64,000 nt of DNA from Sphingopyxis sp. BSN-002 (GTDB lineage: Bacteria > Pseudomonadota > Alphaproteobacteria > Sphingomonadales > Sphingomonadaceae): positions 1,302,001 to 1,366,000 of the forward strand of contig NZ_CP091804.1 in assembly GCF_022024275.1 (NCBI RefSeq). Direction: 5' to 3'. This document shows positions 33,770 to 41,434 of the stretch, piece by piece (the stretch's first letter is position 1; every line of letters starts with the position of its first letter). The translations under genes and the position numbers were made by a program. The notes beneath the pieces are model-generated. The model saw only the letters and a program-made list of their open reading frames with translations. It was not told the origin of the DNA and did not search any database.

Positions 33770-34207
33770 ATGGCGGCGCGCCTAAGTGATCGTCAGCGCG
33801 AATGCCTGATTCTTGTCAAAGACGGTCTCACGTCCAAGGAAATCGGGCGTTTGCTCTCGCTATCTCCTTCGACGATCGACAATCATCTCAATGCCGCCGC
33901 CGAAAGGCTCGGTTGTTCCTCACGTATCGTTGCTGCGCGCATACTGGAAACGGCGGAGCAGTTTGCCGAACGGGGCGACCTTCATTCCCAAAGCGAAGAT
34001 AACAAGGCAAAGTTTACGCACCCTGATGATCTACGACTCGGCTCAAAGGCCGCGCGCAACTTGCTGCCACCGCTCGGCGGAGCAACCAATGACGAGCCGC
34101 TGATACAGCGCATCCTGCATATCGGCCTGATAGCAATTGCCGCCACAATGGCGTTTGCTGCAATCACAATCACCATTGCGGGGGTAGTTGATCTGTTCAG
34201 CCGATAG
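33770..34207 (+). CDS. LuxR-type HTH protein with C-terminal membrane segment
   Basis: A LuxR-type helix-turn-helix occupies the N-terminus (LSDRQRECLILVKDGLTSKE and LSPSTIDNHLNAAAERLG). A polar linker and one hydrophobic membrane segment follow (IGLIAIAATMAFAAITITIA) near the C-terminus. No receiver domain or autoinducer domain exists, so it is a membrane-tethered DNA-binding protein. ATG 33770 is preferred, with AGAGG eight bases before it; a GTG at 33731 gives 13 more residues but no ribosome site. It starts a three-gene cassette. Confidence 0.82.
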   Translation: MAARLSDRQRECLILVKDGLTSKEIGRLLSLSPSTIDNHLNAAAERLGCSSRIVAARILETAEQFAERGDLHSQSEDNKAKFTHPDDLRLGSKAARNLLPPLGGATNDEPLIQRILHIGLIAIAATMAFAAITITIAGVVDLFSR

Positions 34208-34252
34208 GATTTTCCGGAAGCATCGGTGCCAGTTCAATGAAGGAGGCATGCG

Positions 34253-34603
34253 ATGCACAAGATCGAACAAGGGGTAGGGAGCGTGGTTGCAGCGGATACG
34301 CGGACGACAATGCGATCGGTCGACGCGGCTTACCTCGCTCAGGCGCGAATGGCAGCCAGCATCGTCGAAGCGGCGACCGCCTCCGATCTTCCCGCGGCGG
34401 CGACCCAAGGCATTCTGCGGGCCGTTACCGATAGCATGTCGCAGGTCGTCGCCGGCCGGACCGAGCTGATCAAAGCGCTTACCGAGCTCCAGCAGCTTCA
34501 GCGGAAGAGCAATCTGCGCGAAGTGGGTTTTGGCTGTCCGGGTGGCCTGCCGAGCCAGGCTTCGCTGGATGCACCCGGCGAGCTAACCGCGCAGCAGCAA
34601 TAG
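34253..34603 (+). CDS. Small soluble protein of the LuxR cassette
   Basis: This 116 aa protein is not recognised. It is predicted helical, with no signal peptide (MHKIEQGVGSVVAADTRTTM). Two long helices may form a bundle (residues about 22-90). The C-terminal tail is Pro/Gln-rich. The AAGGAGG ribosome site is near perfect, six bases before ATG. Its fixed place between a membrane-tethered LuxR gene and a membrane protein suggests a signalling partner. Confidence 0.7.
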   Translation: MHKIEQGVGSVVAADTRTTMRSVDAAYLAQARMAASIVEAATASDLPAAATQGILRAVTDSMSQVVAGRTELIKALTELQQLQRKSNLREVGFGCPGGLPSQASLDAPGELTAQQQ

Positions 34604-34611
34604 GCGACGCC

Positions 34612-35046
34612 TTGATCCAGATATTATTCTATTTCTATCTTCTGTCTGCGCTCGCCATTACGTCGATATATGGCGAAAATGTCGAGCGCAGATTTTGCGC
34701 CTATCTGCTCGCCGCATCCGCCGCGACACATCTGATCCAGGCCTATTTTCCCTTTCCCGCCTACCTCTATTATATCCTGCCAATCGACACTTCGATCTTC
34801 GTCTACGCACTGTATCTCGCGCTGACGCAGAGCCGGTTCTGGCCGGTCTGGTTCGCAGGCTTTCTGATGGTCGGTGTGGCGTCGTCGGTGAGCATCCTGT
34901 TGTTCCGGGAACTCAATCCGTTCCTAATATTCGCAGCCAGCGCCTTCTGGTCCTTGCCGGCACTCGCCTGCATGGCTTACGGAACCTATCGCGACGGACA
35001 GCGACGCGCTGCTCGGGCTCTGGCCGCTGCGCCTGCCGGCGACTGA
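34612..35046 (+). CDS. Small polytopic membrane protein of the LuxR cassette
   Basis: This 144 aa protein has about five hydrophobic segments (residues 1-21, 29-46, 50-70, 78-98, 104-124) and a short basic tail. It has no known motif. TTG 34612, nine bases after the previous stop, is the start that keeps the first membrane segment. It may be the sensor or membrane anchor that works with the LuxR-like protein. Confidence 0.7.
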   Translation: MIQILFYFYLLSALAITSIYGENVERRFCAYLLAASAATHLIQAYFPFPAYLYYILPIDTSIFVYALYLALTQSRFWPVWFAGFLMVGVASSVSILLFRELNPFLIFAASAFWSLPALACMAYGTYRDGQRRAARALAAAPAGD

Positions 35047-35048
35047 CC

Positions 35049-35642
35049 TTAGCAGCTCTTGTACTTCCAGTTGCGATCCTTGCCCTCGGCGACCTGCGCG
35101 ACGATCGTTTCGATGCGTTTTGCGCGCGTTTCCTCGCGCTTCGCCTCGAGCACCCATTCGATATAGTCGCGGCGTTTGCCGGGCGAGAAAGCATCCCAAT
35201 GGCCCTGCGCCGCGGCATTGGCTTTCAGCGCCGAGCCGAGGTCGGCGGGCAGATCGAGCGTCGGCTTCGGTGCCGCCTTCGGCCGCTTCGGCTTGCCCTC
35301 GGCACAGAGCGCTGCGGCCTTTCCGATCCAGTCCGCCATCTGCTTGTCCGACGGCAGGTCGGCAAGCGTCGCGAGGCGCCCCATGCTGCCCATCGCTCCG
35401 GTATCGCGCGGCGATCCCGTGACTTCCTCGTCACGCCAGAAGCCGAAGGTCGCATGTTCCTTGAACGCCGCCATGCCGGCGAGATTCTGCCCGTTGATCA
35501 CGAAATGCGGCACGCCCCATTTCAGTGTTTCTTCGCTGCCTGGCGCGTGTTTGTGCACCAGCTCGCGGAGGTGATTGAGGATCGGCTGCGCGAAGGGCTG
35601 ACGCTTTGCGATATAGGCGTCGACGCGCGGGTCGCGGCTCAT
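35049..35642 (-). CDS. YdeI/OmpD-associated family protein
   Basis: This 197 aa protein resembles the YdeI family (DUF1801-like N-terminus followed by an Omdp-type C-terminus). The opening DPRVDAYIAKRQPFAQPIL and the motif LKWGVPHFVINGQNLAGM are typical. The second part includes FSPGKRRDYIEWVLEAKR, a family hallmark. Function is not established in bacteria. Its start overlaps the ubiG stop by four bases, so it is expressed with ubiG. Confidence 0.86.
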   Translation of the reverse strand: MSRDPRVDAYIAKRQPFAQPILNHLRELVHKHAPGSEETLKWGVPHFVINGQNLAGMAAFKEHATFGFWRDEEVTGSPRDTGAMGSMGRLATLADLPSDKQMADWIGKAAALCAEGKPKRPKAAPKPTLDLPADLGSALKANAAAQGHWDAFSPGKRRDYIEWVLEAKREETRAKRIETIVAQVAEGKDRNWKYKSC

Positions 35643-36364
35643 CCCGCGTGCCTTGCCGCGACGAGATAGTTGAGCGCCTCGCTGCCGCCCAATTTGAAGC
35701 CCTTCGCCGGCGACGGCGACAGGCCGGTGCGGTCGATCACCTGCAACCCCGCCTCTTCCATCAGGCCGGTCAGCTCTTCGGGTTTCAGAAACTGATCCCA
35801 GTCGTGCGTCCCGCGCGGCACCGCGCCGATCCGCTCGGCCGCTTCGACAAGCAGCAGCTTCGACAGCGCGGTCCGGTTCGGGGTCGACAGGATCATCAGC
35901 CCTCCGGGCGCGAGCCGCGCCGCGAGTTCAGCAATAAAGGCCGCAGGATCGGTCACATGCTCGACCACCTCCATCGACGTGACGAGGTCGAAGGTCGCCG
36001 CGGGCAAAGCCGCAAGTTCGCCGGCATGATAATGGATCGCCAGCCCCTGCCCCGCCGCATGATCGCGTGCCGCCGCAATATTCTCCGGGGCCGCATCGAC
36101 CCCGGTCACCTTCGCACCCATGCGCGCCAGCGGCTCGGCCAGCAGCCCCGCGCCGCAACCGACGTCGATCGCGCTGCGCCCCGACAGCGGATAACGCTCG
36201 CGCGCATCGACATGCCAATGCGCATCGATCCGGTCACGGATATAGGCCAGTCGCACCGGGTTCAGCTTGTGCAGCATCGCCGACGATCCATGCGGATCCC
36301 ACCAGTCGGCGGCGAGTGCGCCGAAATGGGCGGCTTCATTCGGATTGATCGTCGCGGCACTCAT
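35639..36364 (-). CDS. ubiG: Ubiquinone O-methyltransferase UbiG
   Basis: This 241 aa SAM-dependent enzyme performs both O-methylations of ubiquinone biosynthesis (2-polyprenyl-6-hydroxyphenol and 3-demethylubiquinol). SAM motif I is AIDVGCGAGLLAEPLA (about 65-80), followed by VTGVDAAPENI; motif TSMEVVEHVTDPAAF is the family signature. The WWDPHGSSAMLHKLNPVR opening is also typical of UbiG. It is divergent from lysC across a 160 base gap. Confidence 0.95.
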   Translation of the reverse strand: MSAATINPNEAAHFGALAADWWDPHGSSAMLHKLNPVRLAYIRDRIDAHWHVDARERYPLSGRSAIDVGCGAGLLAEPLARMGAKVTGVDAAPENIAAARDHAAGQGLAIHYHAGELAALPAATFDLVTSMEVVEHVTDPAAFIAELAARLAPGGLMILSTPNRTALSKLLLVEAAERIGAVPRGTHDWDQFLKPEELTGLMEEAGLQVIDRTGLSPSPAKGFKLGGSEALNYLVAARHAG

Positions 36365-36524
36365 GCCGCTCGATGTGGCACTCTGCCATCATTGGCGCAA
36401 GAAATTCTATCCTGCGCATACGAAGCCGGTCTTGCCATCGCCCTCCCCCTTCCGTAACGACGCGAGCGCCGCGGAAATGCTTGGAAAAGTTGCGGCCGAA
36501 ACCAGTTCAGGAAAGCGGGGCGAG

Positions 36525-37772
36525 ATGGCGCGGATCGTGATGAAATTCGGGGGCACGTCGATGGCGGGCACCGAGCGGATTCGCACTGTGGCGAAGCTCG
36601 TCGCGCGCGAAGTGGCGAACGGCAACGAGGTCGCGGTCGTCGTGTCGGCGATGGCGGGCGAGACCGACCGGCTTGTCAATTTCTGCCGCGAGGCGAACCC
36701 GCGCTACGACCCCGCCGAATATGACGTCGTCGTCGCAGCCGGCGAGCAGGTCACGTCGGGGCTGCTTGCGCTGACGCTGCAGGCCATGGGCGTTCCCGCA
36801 CGCAGCTGGCTCGGCTGGCAGCTCCCGATCCGTACCGAGGAAGCGCACGCGCGCGCGCGCATCCTCGACATCGACACCGGCGGTCTGCTCGCGGCGATGG
36901 GCCGCGGCGAAGTGGCGGTGATCCCGGGCTTCCAGGGCATGATGGATGACGGCCGCGTCTCGACGCTCGGTCGCGGCGGATCGGACACCAGCGCGGTCGC
37001 GGTGGCCGCGGCAGTGAAGGCCGACCGCTGCGACATCTACACCGACGTCGACGGCGTCTATACGACCGACCCGCGCATCGTCGCGCGCGCGCGCAAGCTC
37101 GATTATGTCACCTATGAGGAAATGCTCGAACTCGCGAGCGTCGGCGCCAAGGTGCTCCAGACCCGCTCGGTCGGGCTGGCGATGAAGATGGGCGTGCGCG
37201 TGCAGGTGCTCTCCAGCTTCGTCGAGGGCGACGAGGCTCCGAAAAAAGGCACGATGATCGTCAGCGACGAGGAAATAGAGGAACATCAGATGGAACGGCA
37301 GCTGATCACCGGCATCGCCCACGACAAGAATGAAGCGAAGATCATCGTCACGCGCGTGCCCGACAAGCCGGGCGCGGTCGCGAACATCTTCGGCCCGCTC
37401 GCCGCCGCGGGCATCAACGTCGACATGATCATCCAGAATGTCGGCCGCGAAAAGGGCGAGACCGACGTGACCTTTACCGTCCCGGGCACCGACCTGCTCC
37501 GCTCGATCGACCTGCTCGAAGGCGCGAAGGACAAGATCGGGTTCAACCGCATCATCAGCGACGACAAGGTCGCGAAGATCAGCGTCGTCGGCGTCGGCAT
37601 GAAGAGCCACGCGGGCGTTGCGAGCACGATGTTCCGCGCGCTCGCCGATCGCGGGATCAACATCCAGGCGATCTCGACCAGCGAGATCAAGGTCAGCGTC
37701 CTGATCGACGAGGACGAAACCGAACTCGCGGTGCGCGTGCTGCACACCGCCTACGGGCTCGACGCCGACTGA
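36525..37772 (+). CDS. lysC: Aspartate kinase
   Basis: This 415 aa enzyme phosphorylates aspartate, the first step to lysine, threonine, methionine and diaminopimelate. The ATP-binding motif is KFGGTSMAG (about 7-15), GRGGSDTSAVAV (about 148-159) is the catalytic core, and two C-terminal ACT domains (about 265-335 and 345-410) give feedback inhibition. ATG 36525 gives the classic MARIVMKFGG start; an in-frame ATG at 36478 is possible. It has no close partner, and ubiG is divergent. Confidence 0.95.
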   Translation: MARIVMKFGGTSMAGTERIRTVAKLVAREVANGNEVAVVVSAMAGETDRLVNFCREANPRYDPAEYDVVVAAGEQVTSGLLALTLQAMGVPARSWLGWQLPIRTEEAHARARILDIDTGGLLAAMGRGEVAVIPGFQGMMDDGRVSTLGRGGSDTSAVAVAAAVKADRCDIYTDVDGVYTTDPRIVARARKLDYVTYEEMLELASVGAKVLQTRSVGLAMKMGVRVQVLSSFVEGDEAPKKGTMIVSDEEIEEHQMERQLITGIAHDKNEAKIIVTRVPDKPGAVANIFGPLAAAGINVDMIIQNVGREKGETDVTFTVPGTDLLRSIDLLEGAKDKIGFNRIISDDKVAKISVVGVGMKSHAGVASTMFRALADRGINIQAISTSEIKVSVLIDEDETELAVRVLHTAYGLDAD

Positions 37773-37775
37773 TCG

Positions 37776-38504
37776 TCAGATAACGATCGAATTGTCTTCG
37801 TAGATCGGCTTGCGCTCGCACTGCCGTTCGGCGTCGCGCGCTTTCTGGCGCAGGGCTTCGAGCAGTTCTTCATACGGCGCGGCCGTCGCCCTGACGCGAA
37901 CCAGATCGAACTGGCCGAAACCGTAACGCCGCTTGAGCGACGGCACCTTGCGGAAGGGCGGCCGCTGTACCTGCCATGACATACGGTCCAGGCCGGCCCC
38001 ATGCGCCATCAGACTGCTCAGCGGAAACGAGAAATAAGCCGTCTGCTTCTCGTTGCTCCAGCCATCGACGACCGAGCTCAGATCAAACTGCGTTCCGCGT
38101 TCGAGATGAAGGAGCGTATATTCGGGCATCGCCTGTTCGGATCGCAGGCGGAAAACGAGCTTTGCGTCCGGCCACGCCGGAAACGCCATCGGCCCCTGCC
38201 CGTCATATGCCATCTGCCACCAGCTCAGTTTCCACCACGCCTTGCCGATATGCGACCAGCGCTCGGTCGATTTTTCCTCGGCATAGACCTTGGGATTGCT
38301 GTCGACCGGCATTTCGCCGAGTTCGGCCTTGAAATCGCGATACGCGCCATCTTCGCCGACGCCGAGCTCGCCGCGCAGTTGCTGATCGCCGACGGCAACC
38401 GACGCCGTGCAGGCATAATAATGGCCGACGATAGACAGCTCTTCCTGCTGCGCCGGCGCGGGGGCAGCCCCGAGCGCAAGCGACACCGCAAGCATCTGTT
38501 TCAT
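37776..38504 (-). CDS. Exported protein of unknown function
   Basis: This 242 aa protein has a short signal peptide (MKQMLAVSLALGAAPAPAQ) and a mature domain with beta-rich character and many Trp (KAWWKLSWWQMAYDG). A coiled region EELLEALRQKARDAERQC is near the end. No family was recognised. It is convergent with lysC, three bases from its stop, and probably follows its own promoter. Confidence 0.72.
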   Translation of the reverse strand: MKQMLAVSLALGAAPAPAQQEELSIVGHYYACTASVAVGDQQLRGELGVGEDGAYRDFKAELGEMPVDSNPKVYAEEKSTERWSHIGKAWWKLSWWQMAYDGQGPMAFPAWPDAKLVFRLRSEQAMPEYTLLHLERGTQFDLSSVVDGWSNEKQTAYFSFPLSSLMAHGAGLDRMSWQVQRPPFRKVPSLKRRYGFGQFDLVRVRATAAPYEELLEALRQKARDAERQCERKPIYEDNSIVI

Positions 38505-38553
38505 AAGCCCCTCCCGTCCGCATGCTTATCATGCGCCGGCGCGGGAGACACGG

Positions 38554-39135
38554 CTATTCGGCGACGGCCGGCTGCAATCCGCCCCCGCGGCGGCGCAGCC
38601 GGTTCCGGCCGATGACGTGCACCACCGCGATGTGGACCGCGAACAGCCCGAATTTGGACGACAGCGGGAATATCCCGACGAACAGCGGCCACCACTGGGT
38701 GAAGAAAACCGCGACGATCAGGTTCAGCGCGGCGCTCAGGAACATCAGCGCCGCCCAGATCATGCCAAAGCGGTCCATGACGTCGCCGACCAGCGCTTTC
38801 TGTTCGGGCGGGATATAGCGGTCGAGCCAGCCGCGGCGCAGCATCACCGTCCCGACGATCAGATAGACGATCGTAGGCTTTGCCATCACGAAGCGCGGAT
38901 CGCCGGTCATGAGCGTCGCGGCAGCGGTGAGCAGCACCGACGCAAGGCTGATCCATTGCAGCGCCGCGACCTTCTTGCCGCGCGCCAGTTCGTAACCGAC
39001 GACGGCAACGGCCACCGCGGTGCCGGCAACGGTGGCGACGACGATGTCGGCGCCGAGCGCGAGCAGCACCGCAAAGACGATGATGCCCAGCGAGTCGAAG
39101 ATCATTGGTCCAATGGCGTAAAGCAGCGTCTTCAT
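38554..39135 (-). CDS. ispZ: Intracellular septation protein A family (IspZ/YciB)
   Basis: This 193 aa inner-membrane protein has about five membrane segments. The segment ATLMTGDPRFVMAKPTIVYL is a hallmark of YciB/IspZ, and MLRRGWLDRYIPPE follows it as usual. The family is tied to cell envelope synthesis and division. ATG 39135 follows AAAGGA by about eight bases, so upstream residues are left out. Confidence 0.86.
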   Translation of the reverse strand: MKTLLYAIGPMIFDSLGIIVFAVLLALGADIVVATVAGTAVAVAVVGYELARGKKVAALQWISLASVLLTAAATLMTGDPRFVMAKPTIVYLIVGTVMLRRGWLDRYIPPEQKALVGDVMDRFGMIWAALMFLSAALNLIVAVFFTQWWPLFVGIFPLSSKFGLFAVHIAVVHVIGRNRLRRRGGGLQPAVAE

Positions 39136-39154
39136 CCGCCCGTCCTTTCGCGAC

Positions 39155-39179
39155 TCAATGTTACTGTCGTAAACATTGA
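39155..39179. promoter_or_regulatory. Dyad upstream of ispZ
   Basis: TCAATGTT and AACATTGA (39155-39162, 39172-39179) are perfect eight-base arms separated by nine bases, 20 bases before the ispZ start. The spacing suits a TetR-like or similar dimeric regulator. No dedicated regulator gene is adjacent. Confidence 0.4.
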
Positions 39180-39253
39180 TGGCGGAGCGAGGCCGGGTCA
39201 AGATAAAATTTACATCGTTAACATGGCCGCGCCGAAGCGACGCGCCGTCACGA

Positions 39254-40375
39254 TCAATCGCGCAGGCGCACCTTCGCCGTCACGGACAGGCCGGGCCGGA
39301 GCTGCGCGAGCGCCGGCTGCCCCGGATTGAGCCGGATGCGTACGCCGACGCGCTGGACGATCTTGGTGAAATTGCCCGACCCGGGCTCGAAGGGCAGCAG
39401 CGTGAACTCGCTTCCCGACCCCGGCGCGAGGCTCTCGACCGTGCCGCTCAGCGTCTCGCCGAGCGCGTCGACATAGACTTCGGCCTTCTGCCCCGGCCGC
39501 ATCTCGCGCGTCTGCGTTTCCTTGAAATTGGCGGTCACATAGATCGACTTCACCGGCACGACCGTCAGCACGCGCGAGCCCGGCTGGACATAGTCGCCGA
39601 CCTGAATGCGGCGGTTGCCGACGACCCCGTCGATCGGCGCGACGATCAGCGTATGCCCGCGGTCAAGCTTCGCAAGCGCGAGCGCTGCGCGCGCCTTGGC
39701 GGCGTTTGCCTCGGCCGCCTGGATCTGTGCCGCAAGAACCGGACCCTTTGCGCGCGTCACCGCGGCCGCCTCGATGCTGGCGCCGAGGTCGGCGCGCGAG
39801 CGCTGCGCCGCCGAAGCCGCGCTCACCGCATTGGCCGAAACCTGCTCGGCATCGCGGCGCGGCACGAAACCGTCGACCAGCAGCGCGTCGTAGCGCTTCC
39901 GGTCGGCGGCGGCGCGCACATATTCGGCGTCGGCCGCTGCAATCTGGGTGTTCATCGAACGCACATGCGCCGCCGCAAGCTTCTGTTCGGCGCCAAGCGA
40001 TGCGAGCGTCGCGCGCGCCGTCGCGACCTGCGCATCGGCGTCCGCCACCGCGGCCTCGGCCGCCATCACGCGCGAGTCATAGTCGCGCACGTCGATGCGG
40101 ACGAGCGGATCGCCCGCCTTCACGACCTGATTGTCCTTCACCAGCACCGCGGTGACGAGTCCGCCGACGCGCGGCGCGACCTCGCTCGAATCGGCCTGCA
40201 GATAAGCATTGTCGGTCGACTCGACGCTCTTCGGCGCAATCAGCCACCAGATGCCGAGCGCCGCCACGGCGAGCGCGATCAGGCCGATCTTCCATGCCTT
40301 CCTCGGCAGGGCGAGGCGGCGACGGACGGGTGCTTCGGCCGACGCATCGGCGGCGATGGCGGTCTGCGCGTTCAT
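39254..40375 (-). CDS. emrA: HlyD/EmrA family efflux adaptor
   Basis: This 373 aa periplasmic adaptor has one N-terminal membrane anchor (GLIALAVAALGIWWLIA, about 31-47). It has a biotinyl-lipoyl half motif (VGGLVTAVLVKDNQVVKAGD), an alpha-hairpin (about 90-205) and a beta-barrel. The closing barrel segment VTANFKETQTREMRPGQ is typical of EmrA. It would link the inner-membrane EmrB-like pump (divergent gene) to an outer-membrane channel. It is third in the tetR-thioesterase-emrA operon and overlaps the thioesterase by four bases. Confidence 0.92.
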   Translation of the reverse strand: MNAQTAIAADASAEAPVRRRLALPRKAWKIGLIALAVAALGIWWLIAPKSVESTDNAYLQADSSEVAPRVGGLVTAVLVKDNQVVKAGDPLVRIDVRDYDSRVMAAEAAVADADAQVATARATLASLGAEQKLAAAHVRSMNTQIAAADAEYVRAAADRKRYDALLVDGFVPRRDAEQVSANAVSAASAAQRSRADLGASIEAAAVTRAKGPVLAAQIQAAEANAAKARAALALAKLDRGHTLIVAPIDGVVGNRRIQVGDYVQPGSRVLTVVPVKSIYVTANFKETQTREMRPGQKAEVYVDALGETLSGTVESLAPGSGSEFTLLPFEPGSGNFTKIVQRVGVRIRLNPGQPALAQLRPGLSVTAKVRLRD

Positions 40376-40788
40376 TGGCTCAGCACCAGCAAGGTCGAGG
40401 TCGCAGTCGCATAGAGGCGTCCGGCTTCGTCAGTCAGCCTCGCCTCGACATAGGCGACGCGGCGCCCGATCGAGATGACATGGCCTTCGGCGCGGACCTT
40501 GCCCGTCTTCTCGGTCATCGCTTTCAGATAGGATGTCTTGAGTTCGAGCGTGGTCATCGCCTGATCCTCGGCGAGTTTGGTCACCACGGCGATCCCGCAC
40601 GCCGAATCGAGCAGCGTCGCGGCATAGCCGCCATGCACGGTGCCCATCGGATTATAATGCTCGGGGCCCGGTACCCCCTCGAACGCCGCCCAGCCGTCAC
40701 CCGCATCGACGAGCTGAAAGCCCATCGTGTGTCCGATCGGCGGGCGACCTCCGCTCGCGATCAGCCCGCGCACCTTCGCAAGCGTCAT
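40372..40788 (-). CDS. PaaI-type hotdog-fold thioesterase
   Basis: This 138 aa hotdog-fold protein would hydrolyse acyl- or aryl-CoA thioesters. NPMGTVHGGYAATLLDSACG (about 46-65) is the PaaI family signature with the catalytic Asp and helix. It overlaps tetR (four bases) and emrA (four bases), so it is in a fixed operon with an efflux adaptor. That is unusual, and it may detoxify CoA-conjugated forms of the pump substrate. Confidence 0.9.
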   Translation of the reverse strand: MTLAKVRGLIASGGRPPIGHTMGFQLVDAGDGWAAFEGVPGPEHYNPMGTVHGGYAATLLDSACGIAVVTKLAEDQAMTTLELKTSYLKAMTEKTGKVRAEGHVISIGRRVAYVEARLTDEAGRLYATATSTLLVLSQ

Positions 40789-41378
40789 TGCACCGTCTCC
40801 AGACCATAGCGGGCGACGATGCTGGCGCGCGTGTCGGCGAGCAGCGCATCGGACAATTCCGCGTCGCCGACCGCCCGCGCAAGCGCGACCCCGCCCACGA
40901 GCTGTGCGAGCAGCGCATGCGCCTCGGCATCGGGGCTGGCGAAACCCAGCTGGCCCAGCGGCGCGGCAAGGCGGCTCGCTATCCCGACCACCCCCGCACC
41001 GAAGCGCTCGCGCGTCTCGGGCTTTGATCGCGCGAAATCGCCCGACAGCGTCGGCAGCGGACAGCCGCGATCGCGCCCGTCGCGATGCGCCGGCGAGAGG
41101 TAGAAATCGACATAGGCGCGCAGCACGGAGCGCGGATCGCCCTCAGCGTCGATCGTCGCCGAGCGCCGGCGCGCGTCGGCGAACATCGTGCCGATCGCTT
41201 CCTTCACCAGCGCATCCTTCGACGGGAAATGCGCGTAGAAGCCGCCGTGCGTCAGGCCCGCACGGGCCATGATGCCCGCAACCGCCACATTGTCCGGACC
41301 ACGCTCGCGAATCTCCTTCGCCGCCTCTTTCAGGACCCGTTCGCGGGTCTCCGCCTTGTGGGCACTTGAATAGCGCAC
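40785..41378 (-). CDS. TetR family regulator of the Emr-type efflux locus
   Basis: This 197 aa repressor has an N-terminal TetR HTH (residues about 8-55, KEAAKEIRERGPDNVAVAGI and MARAGLTHGGFYAHFPSK). The effector domain follows and includes GCPLPTLSGDFA, seen in AcrR-like regulators of the same type. GTG 41378 is chosen because AAAGGAG lies eight bases before it. It is divergent from the emrB gene over a perfect palindrome, which it most likely occupies to repress both sides. Confidence 0.93.
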   Translation of the reverse strand: MRYSSAHKAETRERVLKEAAKEIRERGPDNVAVAGIMARAGLTHGGFYAHFPSKDALVKEAIGTMFADARRRSATIDAEGDPRSVLRAYVDFYLSPAHRDGRDRGCPLPTLSGDFARSKPETRERFGAGVVGIASRLAAPLGQLGFASPDAEAHALLAQLVGGVALARAVGDAELSDALLADTRASIVARYGLETVQ

Positions 41379-41391
41379 TTGTCGTCTCCTT

Positions 41392-41408
41392 TTATATGAT
41401 ACATATAA
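41392..41408. promoter_or_regulatory. Perfect 17 bp palindrome between tetR and emrB
   Basis: TTATATGATACATATAA (seven-base arms, three-base spacer) lies 13 bases before the tetR start and 26 before the emrB start. It is A+T-only except for one G and one C, in an otherwise GC-rich genome. It is the probable operator of the TetR regulator, controlling both divergent transcripts. Confidence 0.8.
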
Positions 41409-41434
41409 TATAAAGACGACAGGACACAAGACCC

